Shown: in pieces, positions 12,956 through 24,838 of the stretch
Layout of the letters: the number at the start of each line of letters is the position of its first letter
Position numbering within the stretch: the first letter of the stretch is position 1
Assembly: GCF_025698545.1 (NCBI RefSeq)
Contig: NC_068576.1
Location: forward strand, 56,270,094-56,334,093
Source: Gossypium raimondii
Taxonomy: Eukaryota; Streptophyta; Magnoliopsida; Malvales; Malvaceae
Direction: 5' to 3'
DNA: 64,000 nt
Position numbers and translations under genes: made by a program
The notes under the pieces: generated by a model
Told to the model about the DNA's origin: nothing
Databases searched by the model: none
The model's input: only the letters and a program-made list of their open reading frames with translations

Positions 12956-13387
12956 ATTTTGATTCAGTAATTTAGTCTCTCTCAAAAAAATCGAAGCAAT
13001 TTAATCCCTGCTAATTTTGAAGGTGAGCAACTAAGAACAATTAATTACGACGTTTATGTTTTTTGTTAATTTTACATAATTTGATTGGTATAATAACAAA
13101 TTTAGCTCTAATAATTTACAAATTCTATCAATTTGCTCATGATTTAACAAATTTAGCTTACAATATTTTTGTAAATACGTGAATGTTGAGGCTAAATTTG
13201 TTAATTTTTTAGAATCAAGATCAAATTAACTAAATATGTAAACATCAAGGGCTAAATTTGCTATTATACCAATCAAAATTATGCTTAATTGATGAAAGAT
13301 ATTAACTTAATTGCTCACTTTTAAAATTGACATAAATTAAATTACTTCGATTTTTTTAAAAGGGACTAATTTACTTATTTCCGAATC
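12956..13387. mobile_element. Foldback (long inverted repeat) MITE
   Basis: Two arms of about 140-150 bp (12956-13108 and 13247-13387) are inverse copies of one another; for example 'tgattggtataataacaaa' is matched by 'tgctattataccaatca'. A smaller inverted pair lies between them (aacaaatttagct / aggctaaatttgtt). It has no coding capacity and sits in the 3' flank of the rhomboid gene. Target duplications were not identified with confidence. Confidence 0.65.
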
Positions 13388-13834
13388 TTTTTACCAATAT
13401 ATATGTGTGCGCAAAATATCTCATTCCCACCATATTATTTTTATGCCAAAAAAAGGCTCGGTAGCAAAGAGACAATGGCAATCTAAATGGAGAGATCAAT
13501 CTATATATTTAAATGCATCTTTTGTAACAAATCTACTTAATGGTTTGACAAATACTAGTTGGAGTTGGTAATGTTGATGCAAGCAAAAATACATACATAT
13601 ATATATACATACATACAATCCCTATTTTCATCCCATAGTTTCTAACCGTAGTTTAAGTTTGAACTTTTATTGTATTGATTGAACTGGACTTAAAAAAAAA
13701 AGAAGTAAGATACTCATTCAACCTTCATGTAACCTCACACGTTTGTCATTGCACACCAACCCAAATTTAAATCAAGGATATATACTCACTCACCTGGAAA
13801 GACTGGCAGGGAACAGGTCCAAAAACAGATATGA
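13388..13834. other. Upstream region of the lipid-transfer-like gene
   Basis: This is AT-rich with a short (ATAC)/(TATA) microsatellite near 13588-13615. It probably contains the promoter of the downstream gene; a TATA-like 'gatatatact' near 13777 lies at a plausible distance, but the assignment is weak. Confidence 0.35.
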
Positions 13835-14265
13835 ATGGGGGCTCATAGAACAATGATACGAGTACTGATGTTGCTTTCATGGGCTACCTCAATAGGTGGT
13901 TCAGCAGTCGAGTGCACCACCGTGACAGAACTAATCTCGTTCTGTGCCACCTTTATCAGCAACGGTTCACCAGATCCTTACCCTGGTACACCATGTTGCG
14001 AGGCTGTCACGAACCTCTACATGATGACTCATTCCACTGACAATAGGAGATCACTTTGTGGGTGCTTAATGGGGCTTGTTACCGCTAACAATTCTAATTC
14101 CACCGCTATCGCTACGTTGCCTGGCTTTTGTGGTGTCCCGCTCGGTTTCACCATCGGCCCTGATACCGACTGCAACTTGTATGTATATCTTTTATGTCTT
14201 GAATAGTCACTGTTGGTTACCACTTTTTGACAATGACCGATTGTAATGTATGCAGCGTTCCGTGA
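13835..14265 (+). CDS. Non-specific lipid-transfer protein-like, secreted eight-cysteine protein
   Basis: Exon 1 is 13835-14178 and a tiny exon 2 is 14256-14265 (donor TT|gtatgt, acceptor tgcag|C), adding the last residues Val-Pro before TGA; the product is about 117 residues. A second ATG at 13853 may be the true start because it begins a compact signal peptide (MIRVLMLLSWATSIGG). The mature part has the eight-cysteine motif C-x9-C-x16-CC-x19-C-G-C-x21-C-x13-C, which forms the four-disulphide helical fold with a hydrophobic tunnel for lipids. Ending two residues after the last Cys across a short intron is typical of type I nsLTPs. The gene is tail to tail with the P450 pseudogene, 225 bp away, and both were copied in inverted form near 32 kb. 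It looks intact; ligand and expression are unknown. Confidence 0.82.
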
Positions 14266-14490
14266 CGATGAGTACACAAAGTGGTGGCAATGTGGCGTTG
14301 AAAGGAGAAGGTAATGAAATTTATGATTGCTTGATTATATTCAAACACGTTACATGCGTTTATATCTGAATTTCGGTTTATTTCATGCATCTGTTGCAGG
14401 CTAGACATAGCATCATTGTTTCATAGTATGTTCTTGATCAATGTCTGGTTTTTTTTTATCCAGGTTTTCTCTAACCATTCAACAGCAACT

Positions 14491-16516
14491 TCATATGAAT
14501 TTTTTGTTCAAGATTTGAACATGGAAACCGTCCGGAAACACCAGTCCCGGCTATCGAACAGCCATTCCTTCTTTCATCACTGTCCACCTAAATCACTTGT
14601 AATTTGTACTATATTATTACATGTTGAACCATTAATTATAGAATGTTATGTTTTAAGTTACTCGTATTACCTGTAATTTGTGACCGAATGGTGAAGGAAA
14701 CTAGAGATTTGCAGCTTCACAAATTCGGCACCAGCACGAAGTCTCACACCACTACCAAACCCCATAAAGAATTTAGAACCTGCATTCAATTCTCTCCCCT
14801 GCTTGCTTGTTTTCATGCTAATTAGTTTCTAAATCCAATAATATTAGAACCAAATTGTGTTCAAATTAGCTTTGGACTAATCAACTAAATCACCTTCCAT
14901 CGCCATGGATTGAATGTAAGTGGATCCTTGTATTTCGTGGGGTTCAAATGAACTGCTGTTGTACAAGCCAAAATGATCCAACCTGCAGGGATATTATAAT
15001 CTGTACCACCCACAATTCATACAAAATGAGCATATATACATTAAACATAGATGAATTTGGTTTATTGGACTTAAACCTGCCCTTTATTTCTATATCTTTG
15101 ACCACTTTCCTGAAAATTGTAGGAACAATATTTCCAAGCCTGATGGTTTCATTGATAACCTGATGAAAAGCCATTGATTTATTTATTAAACCTCTGTGTG
15201 AAGAAACAGTAGTGAAATCTATATATATAGTGTTAAACAAACTCACCATATGTGTGAAAGTCATTGATTTATATTCTTTCCAAGTGATCCCGGAATCCTT
15301 TGTTTCTCTTTCCCTTAAAATTGTTTCATGTTCTTGCTGGTGGGAGAGACATGCATGTCAATTATTCAAAGCAAGTCAACAAGTATAAGAATAGCAATCA
15401 AGACTTACTGTCAGTTCAGCTAGGGCCAGAGGGTTGCTTTGAAGATACTGAAGAGCTAATACAACAGCAGAAGATGCAGATTCAAAAGCAGCAAAAGGAA
15501 GTGCAAACAACAAATCTAATGCTGTCTGTTCTGATAGGATGGTTCCAGCTTTGTTCATCTCTTCCAATGCCACATCCAGAAAATCTTTGTCTTGTTTCTT
15601 TGTTAACGTCCCACGCCTCTCCTCCAACATGATTTTGATTACCCTCATTGCTTTGTTACGACCCTGTAAACATTTCCAGTAAGCAGTTCCCGGAATGTTT
15701 AGAGGAAAAGAAATTAAACCATCCAAGAAAGCTGAATAGCATCCTCTTAGCTTCTCATTATTACAACCAAATAGCTTCCTCACAGTAAAATCATATATCA
15801 TCTGTAAGAAAAGAGAAAACCTGTCATGAATCATGATTTTTAGCTAAATTTAATCAAATAAAATGTGTTGGAACTTGGAACCAAAGTTATAATAGAGTTG
15901 ATATAGCCCGTTTCAATTCCACTGAAGGTTGTTGACAAGACCATAACCGCAGATGTTTGCTTGTTAATTCCTCCATTTCAGAAACTTGTTTTTCTTTCAA
16001 GGACTCGGAGCCAAACAGGTTCAAAATCAAGTTTCTAAGGCACTTGTGGAGAAAACCATGACTGGATAAAACATTTTCCTTGCCGACAATATCATCAAAG
16101 CTGTCCATGTACCAACTTTGAACCAGTTTCCCTTTTTGTTGGAAAATGACACGGTTAACATCAGTATCAGTGGAAACAACAATCTGTCGACCAACCAAAC
16201 TAGTTTTAAACAACGAACCGTACCTGAAAATATAGAATTTAAAACGATTAAGACAATGATAAACGAACCTCACGTGTCATTACATAATTTACATTACCAA
16301 TTCATGCATTATATACACAACCTGTTGGTTCTCTTTTTGATGAATGGTGAAACATCGGAGATACTGAAGAGTAAAGAGCTGAAATGACTCACCCGCAACC
16401 GGTAAACCCATGGAACCTGGTGGGAGCTTGCCATTGCACCTTGGGTTCTCCCAGTGGTATATCCATAGCACAATGCTTAAAAACAAGACTATCAAGCAAA
16501 GCAGGGGATACAACAT
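14491..16516 (-). pseudogene. CYP87-type cytochrome P450 pseudogene (copy 1)
   Basis: Eight exons can be traced on the minus strand: 16516-16322, 16223-15896, 15801-15409, 15336-15247, 15159-15081, 15000-14894, 14798-14671 and 14587-14491. The order matches CYP87-family P450s: membrane anchor (MLYPLLCLIVLFLSIVLWIY), PPGSMG hinge, I-helix region (LLFALPFAAFESAS), ETIR of the ExxR motif, NPWRW and the heme loop. Four lesions argue against function. One base is missing in exon 1 compared with the other copy. The donor after exon 2 is CT, not GT. The heme-ligand Cys in FGSGVRLxAGAEF is Arg. The last exon has an in-frame TAG. The heme-Cys loss alone would abolish normal P450 activity. CYP87 enzymes oxidise sterol- or triterpenoid-like substrates, but nothing can be said for this gene. 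The intron after exon 5 uses a GC donor, shared with copy 2. Confidence 0.85.
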
Positions 16517-16552
16517 ATTTGGTTTCAATGGAGGTAAAGAAGAGGTACAGCT

Positions 16553-16562
16553 GTATAAATAG
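16553..16562 (-). promoter_or_regulatory. Possible TATA box of P450 copy 1
   Basis: On the minus strand the sequence TATTTATAC lies about 40 bases before the chosen ATG (16516). It would give a very short leader. This is suggestive only, and the gene itself is decayed. Confidence 0.35.
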
Positions 16563-16643
16563 CATTGCATTGTGACCAAGTTTTAATACAATTGTTATAA
16601 CATAATCTTAGTCTGAAATGGGGGCTGACGGCATTCATTATTG

Positions 16644-17069
16644 TCTCATTGGATGGTTTTGAAAGTAGATTTCATATTTACCGTCTTTTGAATCTCGATT
16701 GTCACCGGCGGCTATAGTTCATTCTTCTGCAAATTTAGGCTCCCTTTAGATTGGATTTTACCTATGGTGAAATGGAATATTGGGTGAATATTCCTTTTCA
16801 CTGGACTGGTTTCTCCATGACTATCCAAGCTAGCTTATCACAATCACGTTTACTGATTCTAGATCTTTGAACCATCCTAAACTACCAAAGAGCTGTATTA
16901 TTCTGCACTGTTGACTCAAAGATAGATACCATTCTATAAACGTTAAAAAAAAAGAAAATAAAAAAAAAATGCTTAAAAAGTATAGGGATTAGTTTGACTT
17001 AAATTTTTCATTTGAAATAATGATTAAAATGCTACATATGAAATCTACTTTCAAAACCATCCAATGAGA
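16644..17069. mobile_element. Small element with perfect 32-bp terminal inverted repeats
   Basis: The 32 bases beginning 'tctcattggatggttttgaa' at 16644 recur exactly inverted and end at 17069 ('ttcaaaaccatccaatgaga'). The ~360 bp between has no coding frame. A perfect inverted repeat of this length suggests a recent MITE or a recent local event. No clear target duplication was found. It lies just upstream of P450 copy 1. Confidence 0.6.
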
Positions 17070-17207
17070 GTATGATCAACAGCGTATTTCATACCATACA
17101 TAAGTGATTATTTTTATAGTTTATCTTAATACTAATTAGGAAAATGATTAAATTAGATAAACTCATAGTAATATTGGCCAACAAAAACTTGGTTTGTTGG
17201 TTAAGAC

Positions 17208-17900
17208 TAGAGGTGCTCATGAGCAACGCCAAGTTCGGATTAAACCCATGCCAGATATCTAAACCTATTTTTCAAGTCCATATCTAGATTGGTCCAAAAA
17301 AATGAGCTTACTCTTTTTCCCAAGCTCAACCCAATTTAAGAAATGTAAACTTGCGTTCGACCCGACCTACTCATATTTAATTTTTTTAGATTAGATTTTA
17401 TTTAAAAATATTTTTTAAGTATAATACACTAAATGCACTAAAAATGTTAAAATAAAAATTTTCTGACACATTAAAATAGATTAAAAATATTTATATTAAA
17501 AACACTACCATAAATATAATAAATATTTTATCATATTAAAAACACGAATAAATATAATAAATATTTTTAAATTAAATATTTTTTAAAATTTTATATTTTG
17601 AGTTGAGTTATCTAGTTAGGTAAGTTTTTTTAGGTTTTGAGTAATAAATTTAATTGTTAATGGGTTAGTGATTTAATATAAACATAAATATATAATTATT
17701 ATTTAACATATATAATTAACATAATTTTTTATAACATAATATATTCAGATTAGATCAAGTTTGAGCTAAAAATCTTCCCCAAAACTTAACCCATATAAAA
17801 TAAATTTTAAATTATACTTAAGCCCATTTTTAAGCCACATATTTTGTCTAAACTTTTCTATTTTTGAGCGAGCTTTTAAACTTGAACAGATGGCTCAACC
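17208..17900. repeat. Dispersed repeat with 'aggtgctcatg' end
   Basis: The left edge 'gactagaggtgctcatgagc' and the internal phrases 'gacccgacctactcat' and 'aagcccatttttaagcc' resemble the repeat at 54840-55075 ('gcccggcccatgagtacctcta', inverted) and 32820-32950. It is a non-coding, AT-rich plant repeat of uncertain class. Edges are approximate. Confidence 0.4.
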
Positions 17901-19252
17901 TATAAACATGTTTAATTAAGATAGAAACCCTAGGTCCTTTAAATATCAAGATTCGTGTCTTACCATACTTAAAAAGAAAAGTCATAGTAATATTGGAAAA
18001 CATTTTCTATTCATATGAATTCCTATTTATTATTTTAGATTAATTATTAATTAATGTCACACTTATACATCAATTAAAAATTAACATTTAACATAAAAAA
18101 ATAGATGTATTAGGTCAAAGGCAGAACAGGCATCTCAACCAGTCAGATAATATATGTAGTTTGAAAGGCATTCATTTCATTTTTCTTTACATTTAAGGAC
18201 CAAATATAAGATACAACACTATGGCACACCTAATCCAAGAAGTAAGACCGACACATACATGTTCCTCCATTGACAAATGACAAAGAATCAATCGCCGCCG
18301 ACTTGTCTCTTCCACGAGTCTTCCAGTATCAGCTCATCAACTCCCCGATCTTCATAACTGAAATGTTATACCAAAGGTTAGTCCGTCATGCTAAACCCTA
18401 AAGTAGAAAGCAATGGCATCAGTCAAGGCCAGATGATCAATCTCGCCTTCCATCAGGCAAGTAGTGCCGAATGGTGAAGGGTATTTTCCACTCTCGAAGC
18501 TCCTTCAAGGCAATCTATCATAAATGCCAAAAGAAAGAGAGTTATAGTGAAGTAAAAGCAATGTAATATTGGTTTGTAGGATATATAGGGAACGTTCTCA
18601 CGAATCATACAGCTTGGTATACAGGAACATAACCAAAAGAAAAAACCTTGCTTACGACTATTAAATTGCATAGCTGATGCAAGATCAGCCAAAACAAGAC
18701 AAAGAAGAAATAACAAGAACATGACAAGGATATATGAATGTCACAACCTTTGCATATAAAACTACAACATGGATATACATTTATAACATATCAAAATATA
18801 TATGAATATAAAACATCTAGGTGAAGCACAGGAAATTGGAAAGAAAGCTGGCAAATGAAGTAAAGGAGATAAATAAAAGCTCTTGTGACAATCAAGTAAA
18901 GGCCAAACAAGGAACGATAAGGGAAAACACCCGAATGAAACTAAAGCTGATCCTGTGTAAACCTTAGCAAGATAAAACCGATACACATAACATGTATTGC
19001 CAATAGTGATAGAGTGTGGCAATCTCATAAGTGTTCAAACCGCTAGCGCTTTAGTATCAAGCTCACGCACAGCCTTACCAATTTTCCAGAAGGAACAATA
19101 TAACAAAGAGAGCAGAAAATATGAGAAATATAGTTATTAACATAATCTTTACCTCGAGTGGGTCAGTCTCACCCTCCAACTCAACCATAACTGGAGCATT
19201 CATACTGTTGATGGGAAAATGATGTTCAAAAATATAATATAACAAGATCCAC

Positions 19253-20585
19253 TGATGCGGTCGTTGGAAGCACCAAAAATATCCTATCCCTAATAAATAA
19301 TGAAAAGAATAGTAAAAGGGAAGTAGGGTCAAATCCTCAGGGACTGGACTTGCAAAATATTTTGTTCCGTGATATCCCAGGTAGAGTTTTGCCCAAGACA
19401 ACCTGCGTTCCTGAAAAAAAATAAAAACAATAGCAGAATTAAATTGTTGGATTTAGAAACGAAAAATAAAATAAAAACAGAATTAAGAATATTGAATTGA
19501 AAATTTGAGAAATTAAAAATAAAGTTAAGAGAAAGAAAATTCTTATGGGAAATTCCAGCCTCCAGTTGTCTCGTTCCGCCTTGGGTTCAATCCTCGGCTT
19601 TTAGATGATCATTCCCAAACCAAATAAGCCAGTTATAGTGGAAGAGGACGCCTACGACCACCAGCTCCAATGATTTAGACTACGATTTGGTGGAACCTGA
19701 CTCTAGCTAACAATCGCTTCTGTGGGATCGTCTTATGCTAGATCAACGCTTCTCAATGGCGAATCCCACGCCATTTTGTCTCTTGGGCTCGCCAACCTCT
19801 GACGCAGTAAGCTAATGAACCGACTGTGCAACCTTCCCAAAACATACAAAGCGGCCGCCTTTTCATATGTTGAAAAACTTACTTCTTAAGGGACTTGGAC
19901 GGAAGCGTCAGCCCCGTAGTGCGGAGAAACGACGAATACTCAGCGAGAAGGCTAAGTACGGATTCTAAGCCTCAAGAACCTTTTTGGCGATTTTTGACAA
20001 CCTTCGGCTAGATGGGTTTAGTGGCTCATGGTTGTGGTAGAAAAGAAAATAAATAAAATAAAAATAAAGATTTTATTGAAAGAAAATATGAAAAGAACAA
20101 AAGCCTAGACTTTTGGGGAGAGGGTGTTTACAGAAAAAGAAAAAGATGAGATCCCCTTTTGAGTCACTTCACCCCCTATTTATAGTGCTAGAGGAGATAT
20201 TCTAATTCTACTTAAATTCCTAAAAGATAAATACATTTAATTGAAGATAAATAAAGATAAAATAAAATCCTAAAATAATCCTTAATAATTATCTCAATAT
20301 TAATTATCCTAATATAATTAAAATAGAGTTTAATAAAATAAAATCTCTTCTTTTGCATTTCAACCCTTGTGTCCTCCATGCTTACACTTTTGGCACCAAC
20401 TTTTCCTTGTGTCGCACATTGGCCCATTTTATCTCTAAATTCACGCTTTTGGCCCTTAATTTCACTTTTGCCTCAAATTTAGTCCCTATGAGATAAAAGA
20501 TCATAAATAGCTCAAATTAGCGGGATCATACTCAGAATAAATACATAATTAATACATAAAAATACGTTATTCTAGAGTGTTATCA
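19253..20585 (-). repeat. LTR (3' LTR in element orientation)
   Basis: This 1333-bp copy begins TGATGCGG and ends GTTATCA on the plus strand. It matches 24839-26149 along its length. Confidence 0.88.
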
Positions 20586-20894
20586 AATCCCCCTACTTAG
20601 CCCATGCTTGCCCTCAAGTATGGTTCCTATCTACTGTGAAAGTTAGATTCTGCCATAAAAGAAATACAACTCCAAAGTTTTATAAAATCACCAAAATGCA
20701 TATGAAAATAAAGATAACCCTAAGCTTGCTTTAAGTAAAACAGAAAAAGATTTCCAATTAATACACGCAAAAATTAGAATCAACTTGAATTATTTAATGA
20801 AAATTAGGTAAATTACCAAACCTACCAAGACACCCTATTTGTTTCCTCCTTTAGTCCCCAAATTATTATTATTATTTTTTTTTTACCTTAGGAA

Positions 20895-21160
20895 TATACT
20901 GAACCTTTTGACGCGAAGAGAGATGATGATAAGCACCCACCCGTTACTCAAATTTCACAGACTCTAATTTATTATAATTTTTCTTAAGAACACATCGAAC
21001 CTTTTGACACGAAGAGAGATGATAAAGCACCCCACCCCTTACTCATTAACATGTTCTTAAAGATTAATTCGGTTAGCGAGTTTTATCTAACACGCCACAC
21101 AACCTTTTGACGCGAAATAGGATGACAACCCAAGCACCCTACCCCTTACTTTCGATCGAT
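20895..21160. repeat. Three ~100-bp tandem units inside the LTR element
   Basis: The phrase 'aaccttttgacgcgaa' (once 'gacacgaa') followed by a 'gatga ... aagcacccacccctta' segment occurs three times, near 20902, 20998 and 21100. It is non-coding and lies between the integrase-end-like part and the 3' LTR. Confidence 0.7.
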
Positions 21161-24100
21161 CCACGTTTTAAGTCAGCACTCATAACCACGGAAACATTAA
21201 ATGACATTAATAATAACTTTTTTTGAAGGACTTTAGAGAAATAATAATAATAATCAAGTGTCAAAAATAAGTTTTAGTAATTACCTTAATAGTCATCAAC
21301 ATATTTTAGCATGCAAACATATTAAGTGTCCACTTTGTATTTAAACTTGATCAATTTTACGAAAAGCAAGATAAAGTTAACTTTATGAATCACAATTATT
21401 TTACTCTAATAAAAATAAAACAAAGGAGATGGCATCAATTATGAAAAATTCGTAATTTTCTCGAAAACAATAATCATGCTTGTAGATCAAACAAGAGACA
21501 ATTCTTGGTAAAATCTTGGGCATGAAAAGAGGCGGAGATTCCAAAAAATAAATATGGACAAAATAAAGCCTCAAGCGAAACACCACCAAAAATAATCACA
21601 AAGAATGAAGAACAATAACCAAAATCACAGCAGAAAATGATAGTAATAACGAAGAGTACCTCCCCCCTACTGAAAGCACATTGTCCTCAATGTGGACGAA
21701 AAGAAATAAATAGGTAGAAAAGTTTAGAAAAACTCCCCATGTGATCACAAATGATGGCAATGAGCTTGGTCAGTTGCTGGCCAAAGGTTTCAAGTCAGGC
21801 CTTAATGCGCTTTAAGTGTTGCTTAACGATTTGCTTCATTTTTTTTCTAAGCAAAAGAAGAAAAATTGATTAATATCCAAATAAGTAATAAATAATAAAA
21901 TAAAGTAATAAATAAAGTAAAGAAAAAAAATAATAATAATAATAAATAAAATAAAAATTGGGTTGCCTCCCAACAAGCGCTTGTTTAACGTCGTTAGCTC
22001 GACGCCGTTATTGGTTCTATGGTGGTTCCAACTAGATTTTCTTAACCGTGTGGGCTTGAAAATTCTCATAAAATGGCTTCAACCGCTGGCCATTGACTAC
22101 TAACCGCTTTCCAGATTCTTCACTCTCTATTTCAATCGCTCCATGTGTGAACACTTTAGTAACAATAAAATGTCCTTGCCATCGTGATCGAAGCTTACTC
22201 GAGAATAACTTTAACACGGAGTTATAAAGTAAAATTTTTTGTCCTACCGAAAAATGCTTCTGAGCTATTCTCTTATCGTGAAACAACTTTGTATTGTCTT
22301 TATAAATGCGAGCATTCTCGTAGGCATCATTGCGAATTTCTTTTAACTCTTGAATGTCTAATTTCCTTACCTTTCCTGTGGGTTCTAACTCCAACTCTGG
22401 TTCCTGTATAACAGAAGGTAACAGTTTAGTATTTGGAGATAATAACTCATTAACAAATTCAATTTCATCAAGTTCGAATTATCTCCATAAATTGATGAAA
22501 ATTTTCTTCCACCAAAGAGTCAATTATATCGATCGATTTACGCTCAAGATTTCGCTTGGATGGCTAATGGCGTCAGAGACATTAAACTTTACGATCTCCC
22601 CATCAAACTCCATCGTGAGAGTTCCACTTGAACATCAATTTTAGTACTAGTTTGTACTAAGGAACGTCGACCCAAATAGAGATCTCAAGATCCGAGTGCT
22701 ATCCTCCTCCATTTTGATCACATAAAAGTCTGCAGGAAAATAAGCTCGTTAACTTTTACCGTAACATCCTCAAGGACTCCTTCGGATGCACAATGCACTG
22801 TCCGCCAATTGAATGATAACACTGTTTTGTCAAAAAAACCCGCGTTAAGTGATTCATAAATAGAATATGGCATTACATTTATAGAAGCCCCTAGATCACA
22901 CATAGCCTTCTTAATTCCTAGGTGGCCTATTTTGCATGGTATTGCAAACATGCCCCTATTCTTGCATTTTGCCGGCATTTTTCGTTGTAACATCTGGATA
23001 CATTCTCACCAACATTCACCCTTTCATTACCGTTAATTTTCGCTTGTTGGTGCAAAGCTCTTTAAGAAATTTAGCATACCGTGGTATTTGCTTGATGGCG
23101 TCCAACAGCGGAATATTGATCTCGACATTCCTAAATGTTTTAAGGATTTCCTTGTCCTCTTTACCTCTTCGACACTGGTTGAATCGTTCGGGAAATGGAG
23201 GTTGAATTTTAGGCAATGGAGGCTTGGTCGGACTGTTCGTCTTTCTTGGGTTTTCTGGGCAATTTCTTGGGCAAGATTCTTGTCGATGAATCGATTCCAG
23301 ACCTTTTCGCCAGTAACGTCACTGCATTTGCATTTTGTCTAGGGTTTGGTTCTGTTTGTGACGGCAGCTTCCCTTGAGAGTTTAATTTCTCGATCGATGT
23401 AGTCAACTCTCTGATAGACGCCTCGGTTTTCTGTTGGAAATCCTTCATCTCCTTTTGGAAATTAAGATTTTGCTGCTGAAAATCAAGAACATTAGCTGCT
23501 AACTTATTGACCATGGTTTCTAGAAAATTACCTGAACCTTGCGGCTGTTGCGGAAATCGATTTTGGTATGGCTGGTTATTTCGTAGGTTGGCCCCATAAC
23601 TTAAGTTAGGATGGTCCCTCCACCCTGGGTTGTAGGTATTAGCGTAGGGGTCGTACTGCCTTTGTGGTGGCCCAGGGAAATTTCCAACAGCATCCAGATG
23701 GGCCGTGGTATCATCATACAAACTGGGACATGCATCAGTTGTGTGATCAGGTGTAGCACATATTCCGCATAATCGAGCTGTCTTCGCTTTTTCTGCAATA
23801 AGAGAATTCATCATATTAGTAAGTCTATCAACTTTATCCTCTAAGGTTAAATTACTTAGCTGATGAACCCTTCTAGGGGGTTCAGTATTGGCTCGGAACT
23901 GTTGAGAATTTGCAGCCATCGTGGAGATCAAGTCTCTCGCTTGTTGGGGAGTCATGTTGACCAATGCTCCTCCACTAGCAGCGTCTACCATATTCATCTC
24001 CATGGGCTTCAAACCTTCGTAAAAGTATTGGAGGAGAGATTGCTCTGTTATACCATGTTGTGGACAGCTTGCACACAACTTTTTAAATCGCTCCCAATAA

Positions 24101-24838
24101 TCGTAAAGGGACTCGACTTCTTTTGTCTTATTCCAACGATCTCTCTTCTTAGCTCACCGCCGAGATCTTGGAAAAACACATTCGAAACAAACGAGATAGA
24201 TCACCCAAGTTGTAATAGATCCAGGGGGTAAATAAAATAACCATTCCTTAGCGGAATCTGCTAGGGAGAAAGGGAAAGCACGCAATTTAATCTGATCCTC
24301 AGTTACCCCCTGAGGTTTCATGCTAAGACAAACCATATGAAATTCTTTCAGATGCTTGTGGGGATTTTCATTTTGTAACCCACGAAAAGTTGGCAATAAT
24401 CGGATTAAACGACTTCAATTCAAAATCGGTATCCATAGTAGGATACGCGATGCATAATGGCGGTTGTTCATTGGAGCTTGACCGATTCTTAGAATCGTTT
24501 GAGCCATTGGATCGTGTGCTAAATTTGGGTTTTCGTTAACCCTAGCGTTAAGCACTTCTTCTGGTGAGTCGACTTCTACTTTTTCACTTTCAATTGTTTG
24601 AGTAGGGTTTTCGTTAACCCTAGACTCAGTTTCGTCGTCGACTTCTATTTGTGGCGGTGGGTTACTTTGAGTTCCAACCACCGCTGACTGATTTTTTCGT
24701 AACTTTGTCTCCTTGCGATTGGCTCTAGCAGTCTTTTCAATTTCTGAATCGAACGCAAGAGTACCTGGAGCAGATCTGGTTATAAGAAACAAAAAAACAA
24801 GATTAGTACGTTGCGGTCCCTCTAGCGGCGCCAAAATT

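Noticed and set aside
18762-19028. 88-codon minus-strand frame in the RPB6 intron
   Set aside because: It lies between RPB6 exons 4 and 5, is rich in Leu/Phe/Cys and has no family resemblance. It is intron sequence.
22184-23342. Several plus-strand frames within the LTR element
   Set aside because: These are antisense shadows of the minus-strand retrotransposon regions.
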